DNA from: Enterococcus sp. DIV0212c
Lineage (GTDB): Bacteria; Bacillota; Bacilli; Lactobacillales; Enterococcaceae
Length of the DNA: 64,000 bases
Assembly: GCF_017377505.1 (NCBI RefSeq)
Contig: NZ_JAFREN010000014.1
Span: forward strand, 1-64,000
Direction of reading: 5' to 3'
This document shows, piece by piece, positions 54,080 through 63,322 of the stretch (positions are counted from its first letter, which is position 1; each line of letters starts with the position of its first letter). The position numbers and the translations under genes were made by a program. A model generated the notes under the pieces. The model did not search any database. It was given only the letters and a program-made list of their open reading frames with translations, and was not told where the DNA came from.

Positions 54080-54174
54080 ACGGGCTAGAACTTCAGAAAA
54101 ATGATAAAATCTGAATGAGGTAACAAATATTACCTTCATATTTTTGTTGAAGTTAAGCGAGCCCGCTTCGCTTT
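54080..54174 (+). repeat. Dispersed repeat, family 2, copy before the esterase gene
   Basis: ACGGGCT, AACTTCAGAAAAATGATAAAA, TCTGAATGAGGTAA, a TTACCTTCAT arm, TTGTTGAAG, and GCGAGCCCGCTTCGCTTTT. Outer arms CGGGCT/AGCCCG are kept. Unlike other copies it does not reach the start codon: about 90 bp follow before the ribosome binding site of the next gene. Confidence 0.7.
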
Positions 54175-54270
54175 TGCTTTGAAACGTAGTAAATAAAGTG
54201 AACTGAAGTTGAAAAGTACAAGATTTAGCGATACGAAATGTTGTTATCTATAGAATAAGGAGGAACTTTC

Positions 54271-55134
54271 ATGTTAAAAAAAATAATTGATTACAACCAG
54301 CTTGGTGATTTAAAACTTTCTATGACATTTTATTCTCAACAAGAAGTCTCTGCATCTAAAGCAACAATTATTTACTTTCATGGCGGAGGACTACTTTATG
54401 GCGATCGTGATGACCTGCCTGAAACTTACTGTCAGCTTTTAGTAGAAAATGGTTATAACATCTTAACCATTGATTATCCATTAGCACCAGAAGTTAAGCT
54501 TCCAACTATTTATCAGTGTTTAACAGAAGCAATAGACTGGTTTTTGACGAATCATCAAACCTCTCTAGGACTAGAAAAATCAGATTATTTCTTGTTTGGT
54601 CGTTCTGCTGGCGGTTTTCTGACATATCTGCTATCTGCCCGCCATCATGTTCCAGAGCAAAAAGGCTTGATTAGCTTTTATGGATACTATGATTTAACTG
54701 ATCCAGCATTCAATCAACCTAGCAGTTATTACAATCAATTTCCTAAAATAGCTCCTATGACCGCTCAAACAATGATTCAATCTAAACCGATGACCGCGAT
54801 TTCTATTAATGAACGGTTTTCACTTTATTTATCTGGCCGACAATTTGGTAATTGGTTGAGCTATTTACTCAGAAATCCTAGTGAAAAAGAATCATTTAGC
54901 CTAACTGAAGTTGAAGTTGCTCAACTGCCTCCTGCTTTTCTAGCTCATAGCTCAGCTGATCAAGATGTTCCTGTTGAAGCATCCAAAGTTGCTTTGAGCA
55001 AAATTCCTAACGTTACTTATGAAGAAGTCGAAAAACTTCCTCACGACTTTGATAATGACTTAACGAATAGTGAAGGAATTCGTGTCTATCATGCGCTGAT
55101 TGAATGGTTAGATAACATATTAGCTACTACTTGA
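54271..55134 (+). CDS. Alpha/beta hydrolase (esterase/lipase, HSL type)
   Basis: 287 aa. Oxyanion motif HGGG (YFHGGGLLYGDRDD, about 35-48), nucleophile elbow GRSAG (about 111-115), acid in SSADQDVPVEASK and catalytic His in KLPHDFD. No signal peptide, so cytoplasmic. Carboxylesterases of this kind act on short-chain esters; the true substrate is unknown. It is a single gene with AAGGAGG upstream and a terminator (55168-55212) shared with tig. Its place next to the allantoin cluster may be chance. Confidence 0.8.
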   Translation: MLKKIIDYNQLGDLKLSMTFYSQQEVSASKATIIYFHGGGLLYGDRDDLPETYCQLLVENGYNILTIDYPLAPEVKLPTIYQCLTEAIDWFLTNHQTSLGLEKSDYFLFGRSAGGFLTYLLSARHHVPEQKGLISFYGYYDLTDPAFNQPSSYYNQFPKIAPMTAQTMIQSKPMTAISINERFSLYLSGRQFGNWLSYLLRNPSEKESFSLTEVEVAQLPPAFLAHSSADQDVPVEASKVALSKIPNVTYEEVEKLPHDFDNDLTNSEGIRVYHALIEWLDNILATT

Positions 55135-55167
55135 TTTTAACATATTTACTATCTTTCATTATAATAA

Positions 55168-55212
55168 AATACAAAAAGACATTCCCGATCACTCAGGAAT
55201 GTCTTTTAAATT
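55168..55212. terminator. Bidirectional terminator between the esterase gene and tig
   Basis: AAAAAGACATTCC and GGAATGTCTTTT arms with a 10-nt loop. Confidence 0.85.
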
Positions 55213-55216
55213 GCTT

Positions 55217-56500
55217 TTATTTTTCAGTTGCAGTTTCAGTGATTACTTCTACTGCACGTTTCATGCGAATATCATGTTTTAACATGTCTTCTGTTAAAAC
55301 TTTTTTAACTTGGTCGATTGGCATATTGTATTGTTCTGCCAATTCGTTGATTTCTTTATCCATATCTTCTTGAGATACTTCAATATTTTCAGCTTTAGCG
55401 ATCGCTTCGATCACAAGATTTGTTTTCGTACGAACTTCTGCTTCTGCTTCAAATTGTTTGTGCAAGTCAGCTTCAGTTGTTCCAGTTAATTGATAGTACA
55501 TATCTGGAGCGATACCTTGACGTTGCATGTTGTTTAAGAATTCATCCATTGAACGGTGAACTTCATCATGTACCATTACATGTGGTAATTCAACGATTTC
55601 AGCATTGTCAACAGCTTGACGGATTGCAGCTTCGTCTTTTGCTTCTGTTGCAGCAGCTTCTTTAGATTCTGTTAATTCTTTACGGTATTTTTCTTTTAAT
55701 TCGTCTAATGATTCAACTGAATCATCAACGTCTTTAGCAAATTCATCGTCTAATGTTGGCAATTCTTTTGCTTTTACTTCGTGAACTTTCACTTGGAAAA
55801 CAGCTTCTTTACCAGCTAAGTCTTCTGCTTGGTAATCTTCTGGGAAGGTTACTTTCACTTCAACTTCTTCGCCAGCTTTTTTGCCAACTAATTGTTCTTC
55901 AAAGCCTGGAATGAAAGAGTTAGAACCTAATTCAAGAGAATAGTTTTCACCTTTTCCGCCTTCAAAAGCTTCTCCATCTTTAAATCCTTCAAAGTCGATT
56001 ACGACTGTATCGCCATCAACAGCTGCTTCGTCTTCTTTGATTACTAGTTCAGCTTGAGATTCTAATTCACGTTGGATGCGTGCATCTACGTCTTCATCTG
56101 TTACTTCACGGTCTTGTTTTTCTACTGTTAAGTCTTTGTAGTCGCCTAATTTTACTTCAGGTTTTACAGTAACTTCAGCAGTAACGACCCAATCTTCACC
56201 TTTATTCATGCTTTCAACATCGATTTTAGGTTGAGATACTGGATCAATTCCAGCTTCTTTAACCGCTGCTTCATAAACTTCTGGTAAAACTGCGTTCAAA
56301 GCATCTTCAAACAATGCTTCTTCACCGTACATACGGTTGAATACTTGACGTGACACTTTTCCTTTACGGAATCCTGGTACGTTAAGATTTTTTTTGACTT
56401 TATCAAATGCTTGTTTCAAGCCTTTTTCAATTAGCGTTTGATCAACTGAAAAAGTTAACACACCATCATTGGTGCCTTTTTTTTCCCATTTCGCAGACAT
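55217..56500 (-). CDS. tig: Trigger factor
   Basis: 427 aa from ATG 56500 (GGAGGG upstream). The N-terminal ribosome-binding domain has the signature [10 protein letters not shown], the FKBP-type prolyl isomerase domain spans about 160-245 ([32 protein letters not shown]), and the C-terminal domain forms the chaperone arms. It cradles new polypeptides at the ribosome exit. Promoter on the minus strand: TTTACA (56582-56587), 17 bp, TACTAT (56559-56564). Confidence 0.97.
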   Translation of the reverse strand: MSAKWEKKGTNDGVLTFSVDQTLIEKGLKQAFDKVKKNLNVPGFRKGKVSRQVFNRMYGEEALFEDALNAVLPEVYEAAVKEAGIDPVSQPKIDVESMNKGEDWVVTAEVTVKPEVKLGDYKDLTVEKQDREVTDEDVDARIQRELESQAELVIKEDEAAVDGDTVVIDFEGFKDGEAFEGGKGENYSLELGSNSFIPGFEEQLVGKKAGEEVEVKVTFPEDYQAEDLAGKEAVFQVKVHEVKAKELPTLDDEFAKDVDDSVESLDELKEKYRKELTESKEAAATEAKDEAAIRQAVDNAEIVELPHVMVHDEVHRSMDEFLNNMQRQGIAPDMYYQLTGTTEADLHKQFEAEAEVRTKTNLVIEAIAKAENIEVSQEDMDKEINELAEQYNMPIDQVKKVLTEDMLKHDIRMKRAVEVITETATEK

Positions 56501-56726
56501 TTGTTTCCCTCCGAATAATTTAGTTTTATACATGAATTTATGTTATGCATACTTTTAAATAGTACACCATCACCACTTAAATGTAAACATTTTAGATGAG
56601 AAGTCCTTATATAAATTGCGATTTTATCCAGTTATTTTCTTGCTTTTTCGAATTTCTTTTTCTATTTTACGTTTTTTGTCTTTCTTCTATATAAAAAGGC
56701 GCTTTTTGGTTAGAAAAAATCATTAG

Positions 56727-56767
56727 GATCACGGGTAATCCCAGTAAACGGTTCAATACGGTGATCC
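56727..56767. other. Isolated hairpin in the tig / M60 intergenic region
   Basis: GGATCAC (56727-56733) and GTGATCC (56761-56767), enclosing a small GGGTAATCCC palindrome and a CCGT/ACGG pair. It does not belong to either flanking gene's coding part. On the minus strand it is followed by TAATGATTTTTTC, so it may be a terminator of an unseen small transcript. Confidence 0.35.
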
Positions 56768-56865
56768 TTTAGCTGACAAAAGTATAAAATTTCTTTCTAA
56801 AAATTCAAAAAAGGTAGAGAAGGAACATAAAATAGATTTCTTTTACTGAATTTTTTTGTGTACTA

Positions 56866-56893
56866 TTGACGGGTATAAAAATAACAATATAAA
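56866..56893 (+). promoter_or_regulatory. Promoter of the M60 metallopeptidase gene
   Basis: -35 TTGACG (56866-56871), 16 bp, -10 TATAAA (56888-56893), about 20 nt before the ribosome binding site GGAGGG. The rest of the roughly 410-bp interval to tig is AT-rich and holds the tig promoter and one hairpin. Confidence 0.5.
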
Positions 56894-56914
56894 TTTAATT
56901 AATGGAGGGCACAA

Positions 56915-59900
56915 ATGAAAAAGGTAGGTATATTTTTAGTGTTATTGTTTTTTGGTATCGGCTTTTCAGAAAAAAATGAAGCCGCACAACCTTTGCAACA
57001 ACAAACAATTACTGGAGTGAAAGAACCCACTTGGCTTATCGACGCTGGGATTCGAAGAGGTCATTTACATGATCGGCAAGATCTAGGATTTATTTTAAGA
57101 AAAAATACGGTATTAAAGATTCGCCAATCAAATCCAAATTTCAAAGAGAATTTAACCTTAAGGCTATTGGGAAATGATAGTAATGTAGAAAAGGAACTGA
57201 AAGTTGGACAAAACTGGACGACGATTTCTGCACCAAGTGATTTAGTCCCATTTATTGATAGTCCTTTTAGTGACACGGCTGCAACCATTCAATATCAAGT
57301 TGACAGTAATCAGGCGCAAAAAAAATTACCCGTCTATCAATTAAACAACAATACACAAACTTTTTTCCAAACATGGGATCAGCAAGATTCGGAATATGCC
57401 TTGATCAAAGGAAAACAATTTCAGATGTTTGCACCTAAAAAAGATAAATATTCGCTGAAGTACTTAAAAGATTTTTCTTCTTTAAACGAACTGATTCACT
57501 ATTTAGATGGTATTTTTGATTATAATGACCAATTAATTGGTTTGGATAACACATCAGCAATTCATCAAAGACCAAATACACGCTATTTTATTAAAGCAGA
57601 TATCAACGGACCAGGATATGCTTACTATGGTTCTTTTTGGACCGCTTTAAGTAAAGATGAAATTGCTGAAATGTGGTTGATGAAAAATGACTGGGGCACC
57701 TTACACGAGATCGCTCACGGCTACCAAGCAAAATTTGATAATCACGGGATGTATACTGGCGAAGTCAGTAACAACTTATTTGCAGTTCAATATCAATATG
57801 AAAAATTGGGCAAAGAGCAAGCTGATAAGAAGGGATGGTTATTTGACCAAGGTAATCGAAACAGAGTAGACAATCAGCTTTATCAAGAACTCGTTCGAAC
57901 AAACAAAAGCTATAATGAAATCGGGGATTTACGATTAAAATTATTAATGCTGACTCTTTTGAAGCAAAAAGCTGGCGACGAGGCGTTTACAACTCTTTAT
58001 CGAGAATATAGAGAGCTTGCTGCAAATGACCAAGAATTTGCAAATTCTCAATCGTATCCGTTATTAATGCAAAAATATTACAGTGAAACCAACAAACTTG
58101 ATGCATCACCGATTTTAGAAAAATGGAAATTAGAAACTTCTCCATTACAAAGTGAGCTTAACCGCGCAAGAGGCTATACCTCTTTTGCACCTTTAGCATA
58201 TCTTGTGCCAGAAAACCAGTTACCAGCGGCTAGAAAATTAACTGATTCTTCTATGTTGATCAATTCTAATTTCCAAATGGTCACTAATCAGGAAATTGCA
58301 GCCTTAGGATTGAAAGGCTCTCTTACAATTAAACTTAATACAACTAGTTTAGCTTCACTTAACAATCAAAAAATATATTTAAAAGAAGGAAATAAAGTAA
58401 TTAAAGAAGCAACCATTACAAGCAACACACTTACTTTCAATAACGTACCAAATGGCGTGTATACAATCGAAGCCCCTCAATTTGTAAATGGTGAACCCTA
58501 TGTCCAAGAACAACACTATGCTTTCGTGAAAGAACAAAACAACCTACTTGAATTGACTCTGAACAAGGCACATTCTAGTAGAGTCGTAGATGATACAATC
58601 AATTTTGCAGGACTTGGCGATGCTATTTTTGCCACAGCGAAAACACAAAGTAACAAGCAAGAACTTCAATTTGAATTACTTACTGACACACCTCATTCCT
58701 ATTTTCCGAATGAGACATATGCATCTTTACAAGTGAAAGATCAAAAAGGAACAGTTATTCAAAACCTAACAATTAAAGGGACCAACGAAAAAGTAAAAAA
58801 AGTAACCATTCCATTTAAAGAAGGCTATACACTTTCTATTTACCATGCAGAAGGAAAAACTCGTTTACTTTCTACAGATAATCTGATCAACAAAAAAGTA
58901 ACAACGAATCAATTTATTTTAACGAAGCAAGGGCTAAAAAATACAACATTTGAACATAATCCTGAAACAAATCTAATAAAAAAAATAGACAATTACGCTC
59001 AATTAATCTTAAAAAATTCAGAACTGGAACCATTTCAACAATCGACCGCTAAATATCAATTATGGGCAGCAATTCAATTATTGAAAGAACCAACTAAAAA
59101 GAATTATTTACAAAAGTATCAACAAATTTTTGACACGCCCACTGTTTCTGAGAAAGATTATACTTTTGAATTCAAAGGCTACGCAGATAGATTATTTGCC
59201 TCTTTGAACCTAAACACTGAGACTTTAGCTGCTACTTTACAAACGAACAAAGGAATACCGCACTCTTACTTTAGTGAAGCATACAGTACGATTTTGATTC
59301 AAAATGAAAAAGGTGAACCTACCTTTAAAAAAGAATATGTTGGGAATCAAGACATTCAGGAACAGGTAGAGAAACTTCCACTGAAAGTTAACGATTACAT
59401 TACAGTAACACACAAAGAAGCCAAAAATCGATTAGTGATTTCAAAGCAGCCTAGCAAACAACCTTTAGAAATAGGCAAAATCATTACTTATCAAGTAACT
59501 AAAAATGGCTTAGTGAAAGCTACCGCTCCAACGCTTCCACCAATCAACAAACCTGAAATTTCAAAACAAATTGACGTGACATTTAAAGGTATAAGCGATG
59601 AAGTCTTTGCAACAATGGCTATCGATTTAGAGAAAAAGAATGCTGTCATCGAAACAAAACAGACAATGCCTCACTGGTATTTTGAACAACAATATGCTTC
59701 TATTTTGATTCAAGACAACGCTGGAAATAAACGTTTCAGCAAAGAATATATTGGAAGAAAGAATTACCTACAAGAAACTGAAACAACACCCATTCAACTA
59801 AATGATTACATCACTATCACTCATGAAGAATGGCAAACACGTTTAGAAATGATTCAGCAACCTGATAAACAAGTATTAGAAACAAATAAAACAACGACGT

Positions 59901-60337
59901 ACCAAGTAACACAAACAGGCTTAGTAAAAGCGACTGCTCCTCCAATCAGGGAGCCTGAAATCACAAATGAAGTGATAAATTTCACGTTTAAAGGAGATAA
60001 TGAGGAAACGTTCGCAACAATGGTCGTTAACTTAGATAGCAAAAAAGCAACTATTCAACAAAATAATATGATGCCTCACTCTGGATTTAATGCTTTCTAT
60101 GCTTCTATTTTGCTTAAATCTAGCGCAGGTAAAATGAAATATAGACAAGAATTTATCGGAAACGTTCCTTATTCAGCTTCTAAAAAATCATTTACTTTTG
60201 AATTGAACGACACTATAACCGTGATGCATAAAGAATGGGAAAATCGCTTGTTTATTACTTCTGATAAACAAACAATTGAAAAAGGATTAACAACTACCTA
60301 CAAAGTAACACAACATGGCTTGGAGATTGTTAAATAA
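56915..60337 (+). CDS. Secreted M60 (enhancin-like) metallopeptidase with four repeat domains
   Basis: 1140 aa with a signal peptide (about 1-24, NEAAQ site). The M60 peptidase domain covers roughly 40-410; its zinc motif is H264-E265-I-A-H268, with a third ligand E283 (TGEVSNN), the gluzincin pattern HExxHx(8,28)E. Family members degrade mucin-type glycoproteins. After about residue 560 there are four copies of a 110-125-residue domain (around 558-680, 748-873, 884-1010 and 1020-1140), each starting (I/V)xFxFxGxxDxxFAT and ending TYxVTxxGL. They resemble the putative mucin/carbohydrate-binding module of enhancins. No LPxTG anchor or WxL is seen, so the protein is probably released. Its own terminator follows. 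Confidence 0.85.
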   Translation: MKKVGIFLVLLFFGIGFSEKNEAAQPLQQQTITGVKEPTWLIDAGIRRGHLHDRQDLGFILRKNTVLKIRQSNPNFKENLTLRLLGNDSNVEKELKVGQNWTTISAPSDLVPFIDSPFSDTAATIQYQVDSNQAQKKLPVYQLNNNTQTFFQTWDQQDSEYALIKGKQFQMFAPKKDKYSLKYLKDFSSLNELIHYLDGIFDYNDQLIGLDNTSAIHQRPNTRYFIKADINGPGYAYYGSFWTALSKDEIAEMWLMKNDWGTLHEIAHGYQAKFDNHGMYTGEVSNNLFAVQYQYEKLGKEQADKKGWLFDQGNRNRVDNQLYQELVRTNKSYNEIGDLRLKLLMLTLLKQKAGDEAFTTLYREYRELAANDQEFANSQSYPLLMQKYYSETNKLDASPILEKWKLETSPLQSELNRARGYTSFAPLAYLVPENQLPAARKLTDSSMLINSNFQMVTNQEIAALGLKGSLTIKLNTTSLASLNNQKIYLKEGNKVIKEATITSNTLTFNNVPNGVYTIEAPQFVNGEPYVQEQHYAFVKEQNNLLELTLNKAHSSRVVDDTINFAGLGDAIFATAKTQSNKQELQFELLTDTPHSYFPNETYASLQVKDQKGTVIQNLTIKGTNEKVKKVTIPFKEGYTLSIYHAEGKTRLLSTDNLINKKVTTNQFILTKQGLKNTTFEHNPETNLIKKIDNYAQLILKNSELEPFQQSTAKYQLWAAIQLLKEPTKKNYLQKYQQIFDTPTVSEKDYTFEFKGYADRLFASLNLNTETLAATLQTNKGIPHSYFSEAYSTILIQNEKGEPTFKKEYVGNQDIQEQVEKLPLKVNDYITVTHKEAKNRLVISKQPSKQPLEIGKIITYQVTKNGLVKATAPTLPPINKPEISKQIDVTFKGISDEVFATMAIDLEKKNAVIETKQTMPHWYFEQQYASILIQDNAGNKRFSKEYIGRKNYLQETETTPIQLNDYITITHEEWQTRLEMIQQPDKQVLETNKTTTYQVTQTGLVKATAPPIREPEITNEVINFTFKGDNEETFATMVVNLDSKKATIQQNNMMPHSGFNAFYASILLKSSAGKMKYRQEFIGNVPYSASKKSFTFELNDTITVMHKEWENRLFITSDKQTIEKGLTTTYKVTQHGLEIVK

Positions 60338-60342
60338 CTTTA

Positions 60343-60394
60343 AAAGAAAAAATCGAGACACCGTTTATAAGCGATTGTCTCGATTTTTCTTTTA
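60343..60394. terminator. Bidirectional terminator between the M60 gene and the PTS operon
   Basis: AAAGAAAAAATCGAGACA (60343-60360) and TGTCTCGATTTTTCTTTT (60377-60394), 16-nt loop. It overlaps the stop codon of the minus-strand SIS gene. Confidence 0.85.
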
Positions 60395-61396
60395 GTAATC
60401 AAATTGACGATAATACCGACGAATATCTAATGGATGACAATTCAATTTTTCTACATGAGCATCAATGCGCTGTGTCACACAATGCATCAACAAGAATGAC
60501 AGAACCCGTCCACGATATTTTTCACTGATTCCTGCTACTTGATAATCTTTTGAATCAATGATTGTATAATTAGCACAAATCCGTGGCAATAAATTTGCTA
60601 CTCGTTCTGCTAAGGAGCGTTGTTCATCCTCACCAATAAATACCGTTACGGCTGTTGTTTCATCTACGATTTCTAAAGTACCATGTAAAAATTCAGCGGC
60701 ATGGATCGATTTTGAACGTAACCAGCTTTGCTCTTCCCAATAACACATAGCATAAGAATATACCGCCCCCCATTGATTGCCGGCACCGATAAAATAATGC
60801 ATGTCATCATGTCGATGTGCTTGCGCAAAAGTTAAACCAAAGTCATCTGCTTGTTTTTCTGCTTCTACTAATCCGAGCGGCAGATACTCTTCTAATTCTT
60901 TATAATACTCTTCATAATCAGCAAATTCCCCATTATTTTTCATCAACCGATCGGCTAACATAAAGAACTTGATTTGTTCAGTTCCTGGCGCTGGATAGGT
61001 CACAACGTAATCACATTTTTCTGCTAAAATACTGTCTTTTGCATCAATAAAACCAATCAATGTCGCACCGACTGTTTTAATTTCCTCTACCGCTTTGACA
61101 ACTTCTTGTGTAGTCCCAGTCACAGAAGACAGGATAACTAATGAATCCTTCGTCAGACGACGATTCCCAGTTGTATAATATTCCGCTGCATGCTGAACGT
61201 AAACAGGTAAGTCACTTTTTCCATTGATATATGTGACTGCTTGCATTGCTGACGCGTATGTTCCACCAATGCCTAAATAATAGATGGAATCAAACCCATT
61301 TTCCCAGACTTCATCAACAATTTTTTCAACTTCTGGGCGTAGCACTAAAGCCCCTTTGATATCTTCGATTTGCTTTGTTTCGTTAAATTTTAACAT
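60392..61396 (-). CDS. SIS-domain protein, FrlB/GfrF-like deglycase
   Basis: 334 aa with two SIS domains. The N-terminal one binds sugar phosphate (YYLGIGGTYASAMQAV, SSVTGTTQEVVKAVEE). The C-terminal one has AAEFLHGTLEIVDETTAVTVFIGEDEQRS and the end LDIRRYYRQFDY, very like fructoselysine 6-phosphate deglycase FrlB (HGPLEIVE, RRYYxxLVEY). It should split an Amadori product phosphate into amino acid and glucose 6-phosphate. It is the last gene of a mannose-class PTS operon and follows another SIS protein by 12 nt. Exact substrate not proven by sequence. Confidence 0.75.
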   Translation of the reverse strand: MLKFNETKQIEDIKGALVLRPEVEKIVDEVWENGFDSIYYLGIGGTYASAMQAVTYINGKSDLPVYVQHAAEYYTTGNRRLTKDSLVILSSVTGTTQEVVKAVEEIKTVGATLIGFIDAKDSILAEKCDYVVTYPAPGTEQIKFFMLADRLMKNNGEFADYEEYYKELEEYLPLGLVEAEKQADDFGLTFAQAHRHDDMHYFIGAGNQWGAVYSYAMCYWEEQSWLRSKSIHAAEFLHGTLEIVDETTAVTVFIGEDEQRSLAERVANLLPRICANYTIIDSKDYQVAGISEKYRGRVLSFLLMHCVTQRIDAHVEKLNCHPLDIRRYYRQFDY

Positions 61397-61408
61397 GATT
61401 AACTCTCC

Positions 61409-62458
61409 TTAAATTTTACTTTTTAATACTTGATCAAAATCATCAAAAATCCGTTTGCTTAAATCAATTCCTTTGGTTGTAGCAATTTGATAAGCTAAAT
61501 ATTGTAACGGAATCACCAGTAAAAGCGGACTGATTTTTTCTGGGGTTTCTATAGATAGACCTAATGTTTTTGAATCCGTTTTTGAATCAGTCGAAATCGT
61601 GTAGCAAGCAGCAACATGTTCACTTAAATAATGCTTTAAAGCTTGGCTTCGTTCATTCAGTAAATTGTCATTTTCAATAAAAAATAGTGAATGGTTACGG
61701 TTTGCCTCTAAATAAGGTCCATGCATATATGCTTCAAGTTCAAAACCTTGAGAAGGTAAACGTACCGTTTCAGTAAATTTCGTTTCAAATTCTTTAACCG
61801 TCCCTACATTCGGTCCATATCCAATCGCAATAAAACGTTCGCCTGCCGTTAAATCTGCTTGATTTTCTAGCCAAAAATCGTTTGTCTTTTCGATGACTGG
61901 ATTTATTTGACGGATAGCATTCTTTAATTCCGTTAATTCGTTTTCTAACAGCCGTTGATCAATAGAACCGTTTTGATACCCTAAACGTAATCCTAACAAC
62001 ATCAAATTCAGCACGGTTGCTGAATAGCCTTTCGTGACAAAACCGACCGTTTCGATTCCCATATTTAAATCTAAAACTTCATCTACTACTTTTGTAATCG
62101 GACTTTTCACATCACTTGTTACTGCAATCGTTTTGATTGATCTGGTTTGGGTCAGTTTTTCTACTGCTTGAATCGTTGAAGCACTTTTGCCACTTTGCGA
62201 AACTGCGATGATCAAATCAATACTCGGATCGACTTTTCCATAATGCAGAAAGTTAAATGGTTCCTCTATCTCAATATACACAGGCGCTGTCTGCTCTAGA
62301 TAATATTTTGCTGATAAACAGGCATTATAAGAAGAGCCTGTCGCTAAAATCAAACAGTGTTTAACCTTTTTCACATCAATCTGCGCGACATCAAATGACT
62401 CTAAGATATGTTCCAACGTTTCTTGTTCTTCGTTGATATAATCCAACATCGTTTCCAT
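61409..62458 (-). CDS. SIS-domain protein, GlmS-C/GfrE-like
   Basis: 349 aa with two SIS domains of the GlmS isomerase type: ILATGSSYNACLSAKYYLE, AVSQSGKSASTIQAVEKL, GYGPNVGTVKEFETKFTETVRLPSQGFELEAYMHGPYLE. It lacks the glutaminase domain, so it is not GlmS itself. With the FrlB-like protein next to it and PTS IIC/IID upstream, the set matches the gfr operons (GfrE for glucoselysine 6-phosphate). An amino-sugar isomerase/deaminase such as AgaS is the alternative. Confidence 0.7.
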   Translation of the reverse strand: METMLDYINEEQETLEHILESFDVAQIDVKKVKHCLILATGSSYNACLSAKYYLEQTAPVYIEIEEPFNFLHYGKVDPSIDLIIAVSQSGKSASTIQAVEKLTQTRSIKTIAVTSDVKSPITKVVDEVLDLNMGIETVGFVTKGYSATVLNLMLLGLRLGYQNGSIDQRLLENELTELKNAIRQINPVIEKTNDFWLENQADLTAGERFIAIGYGPNVGTVKEFETKFTETVRLPSQGFELEAYMHGPYLEANRNHSLFFIENDNLLNERSQALKHYLSEHVAACYTISTDSKTDSKTLGLSIETPEKISPLLLVIPLQYLAYQIATTKGIDLSKRIFDDFDQVLKSKI

Positions 62459-62491
62459 TACATCCCACCTTCGCTTATATCCTAAACTGGA

Positions 62492-63322
62492 TTAAAAAAT
62501 TCCTACTAACGAACCTAAAATCCCAATTACCGCCATACCACCCAAAATCGCTAATGGTTTTACCTCTTTTTTCAACAGATAGAAAACAGCTCCAAATGTT
62601 GCCAATGGCAATAACTTCGGCATAATATCATCAAAGATACTTTGCACTGTTACCGCTGTTTCACCACTGCCGCTGATCGTCACCGGAATTGAAATATCAA
62701 TCATTGAAGCCGTCATCGCACCAACCACCATCAATCCAATAATCGAAGCACCTAACGTCAAACTTTCCATCATCCCGTTAGCTTGGATCTTTTTCAAAAA
62801 TCCAGTTCCTAATTTATACCCCCAGCCAGTAAAGAGATAGCGCAAAATAATATGCGGGACATTAAATATCAGCAAGAATAAAATTGGACCTAAAACATTT
62901 CCCTGTAAAGCAAGTGACGTTCCCACACCAGTTGCGATCAGACGTAAGGTTCCCCAGAAAAATGAATCACCTAAACCTGCTAAAGGTCCCATCAAGGACG
63001 TTTTAATGCTATCGATTGTCGTTACATCAAATTGTTCATCTAACACATTTTCTTCTTCCATCGCCGTATTGATTCCTAAAATCAATGTCACAATATGTGG
63101 TGTCGTATTAAAAAAAGCTAAATGACGTTTCAAGGCATGAGCCATATCTTCTTTTTTAGGATATAGTTTTTTCAAAATTGGAATCATCGCAAAAACATAC
63201 GCCATATTCATCTGCCGCTCGTAGTTCCAAGAGAATTCCATTTGGAAAGACCGCCAGAAAACACTGTTCAATTCTTTTTTAGTGATCAACTTTTCAGTTT
63301 GCTCTTTAGAAGTCTTCGTCAT
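62492..63322 (-). CDS. PTS system mannose-class enzyme IID
   Basis: 276 aa from ATG 63322, with GGGGAGG 9 nt upstream and an overlap with IIC of 17 nt. Family features: FWRSFQMEFSWNYERQMNMAYVFAMIPILKKLYP at the N-terminus, FFNTTPHIVTLILGI, SLMGPLAGLGDSFFWGTLR, and several hydrophobic segments at the C-terminus. IID forms the membrane channel with IIC. The substrate is set by the whole complex and is discussed with the SIS genes. Confidence 0.92.
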   Translation of the reverse strand: MTKTSKEQTEKLITKKELNSVFWRSFQMEFSWNYERQMNMAYVFAMIPILKKLYPKKEDMAHALKRHLAFFNTTPHIVTLILGINTAMEEENVLDEQFDVTTIDSIKTSLMGPLAGLGDSFFWGTLRLIATGVGTSLALQGNVLGPILFLLIFNVPHIILRYLFTGWGYKLGTGFLKKIQANGMMESLTLGASIIGLMVVGAMTASMIDISIPVTISGSGETAVTVQSIFDDIMPKLLPLATFGAVFYLLKKEVKPLAILGGMAVIGILGSLVGIF

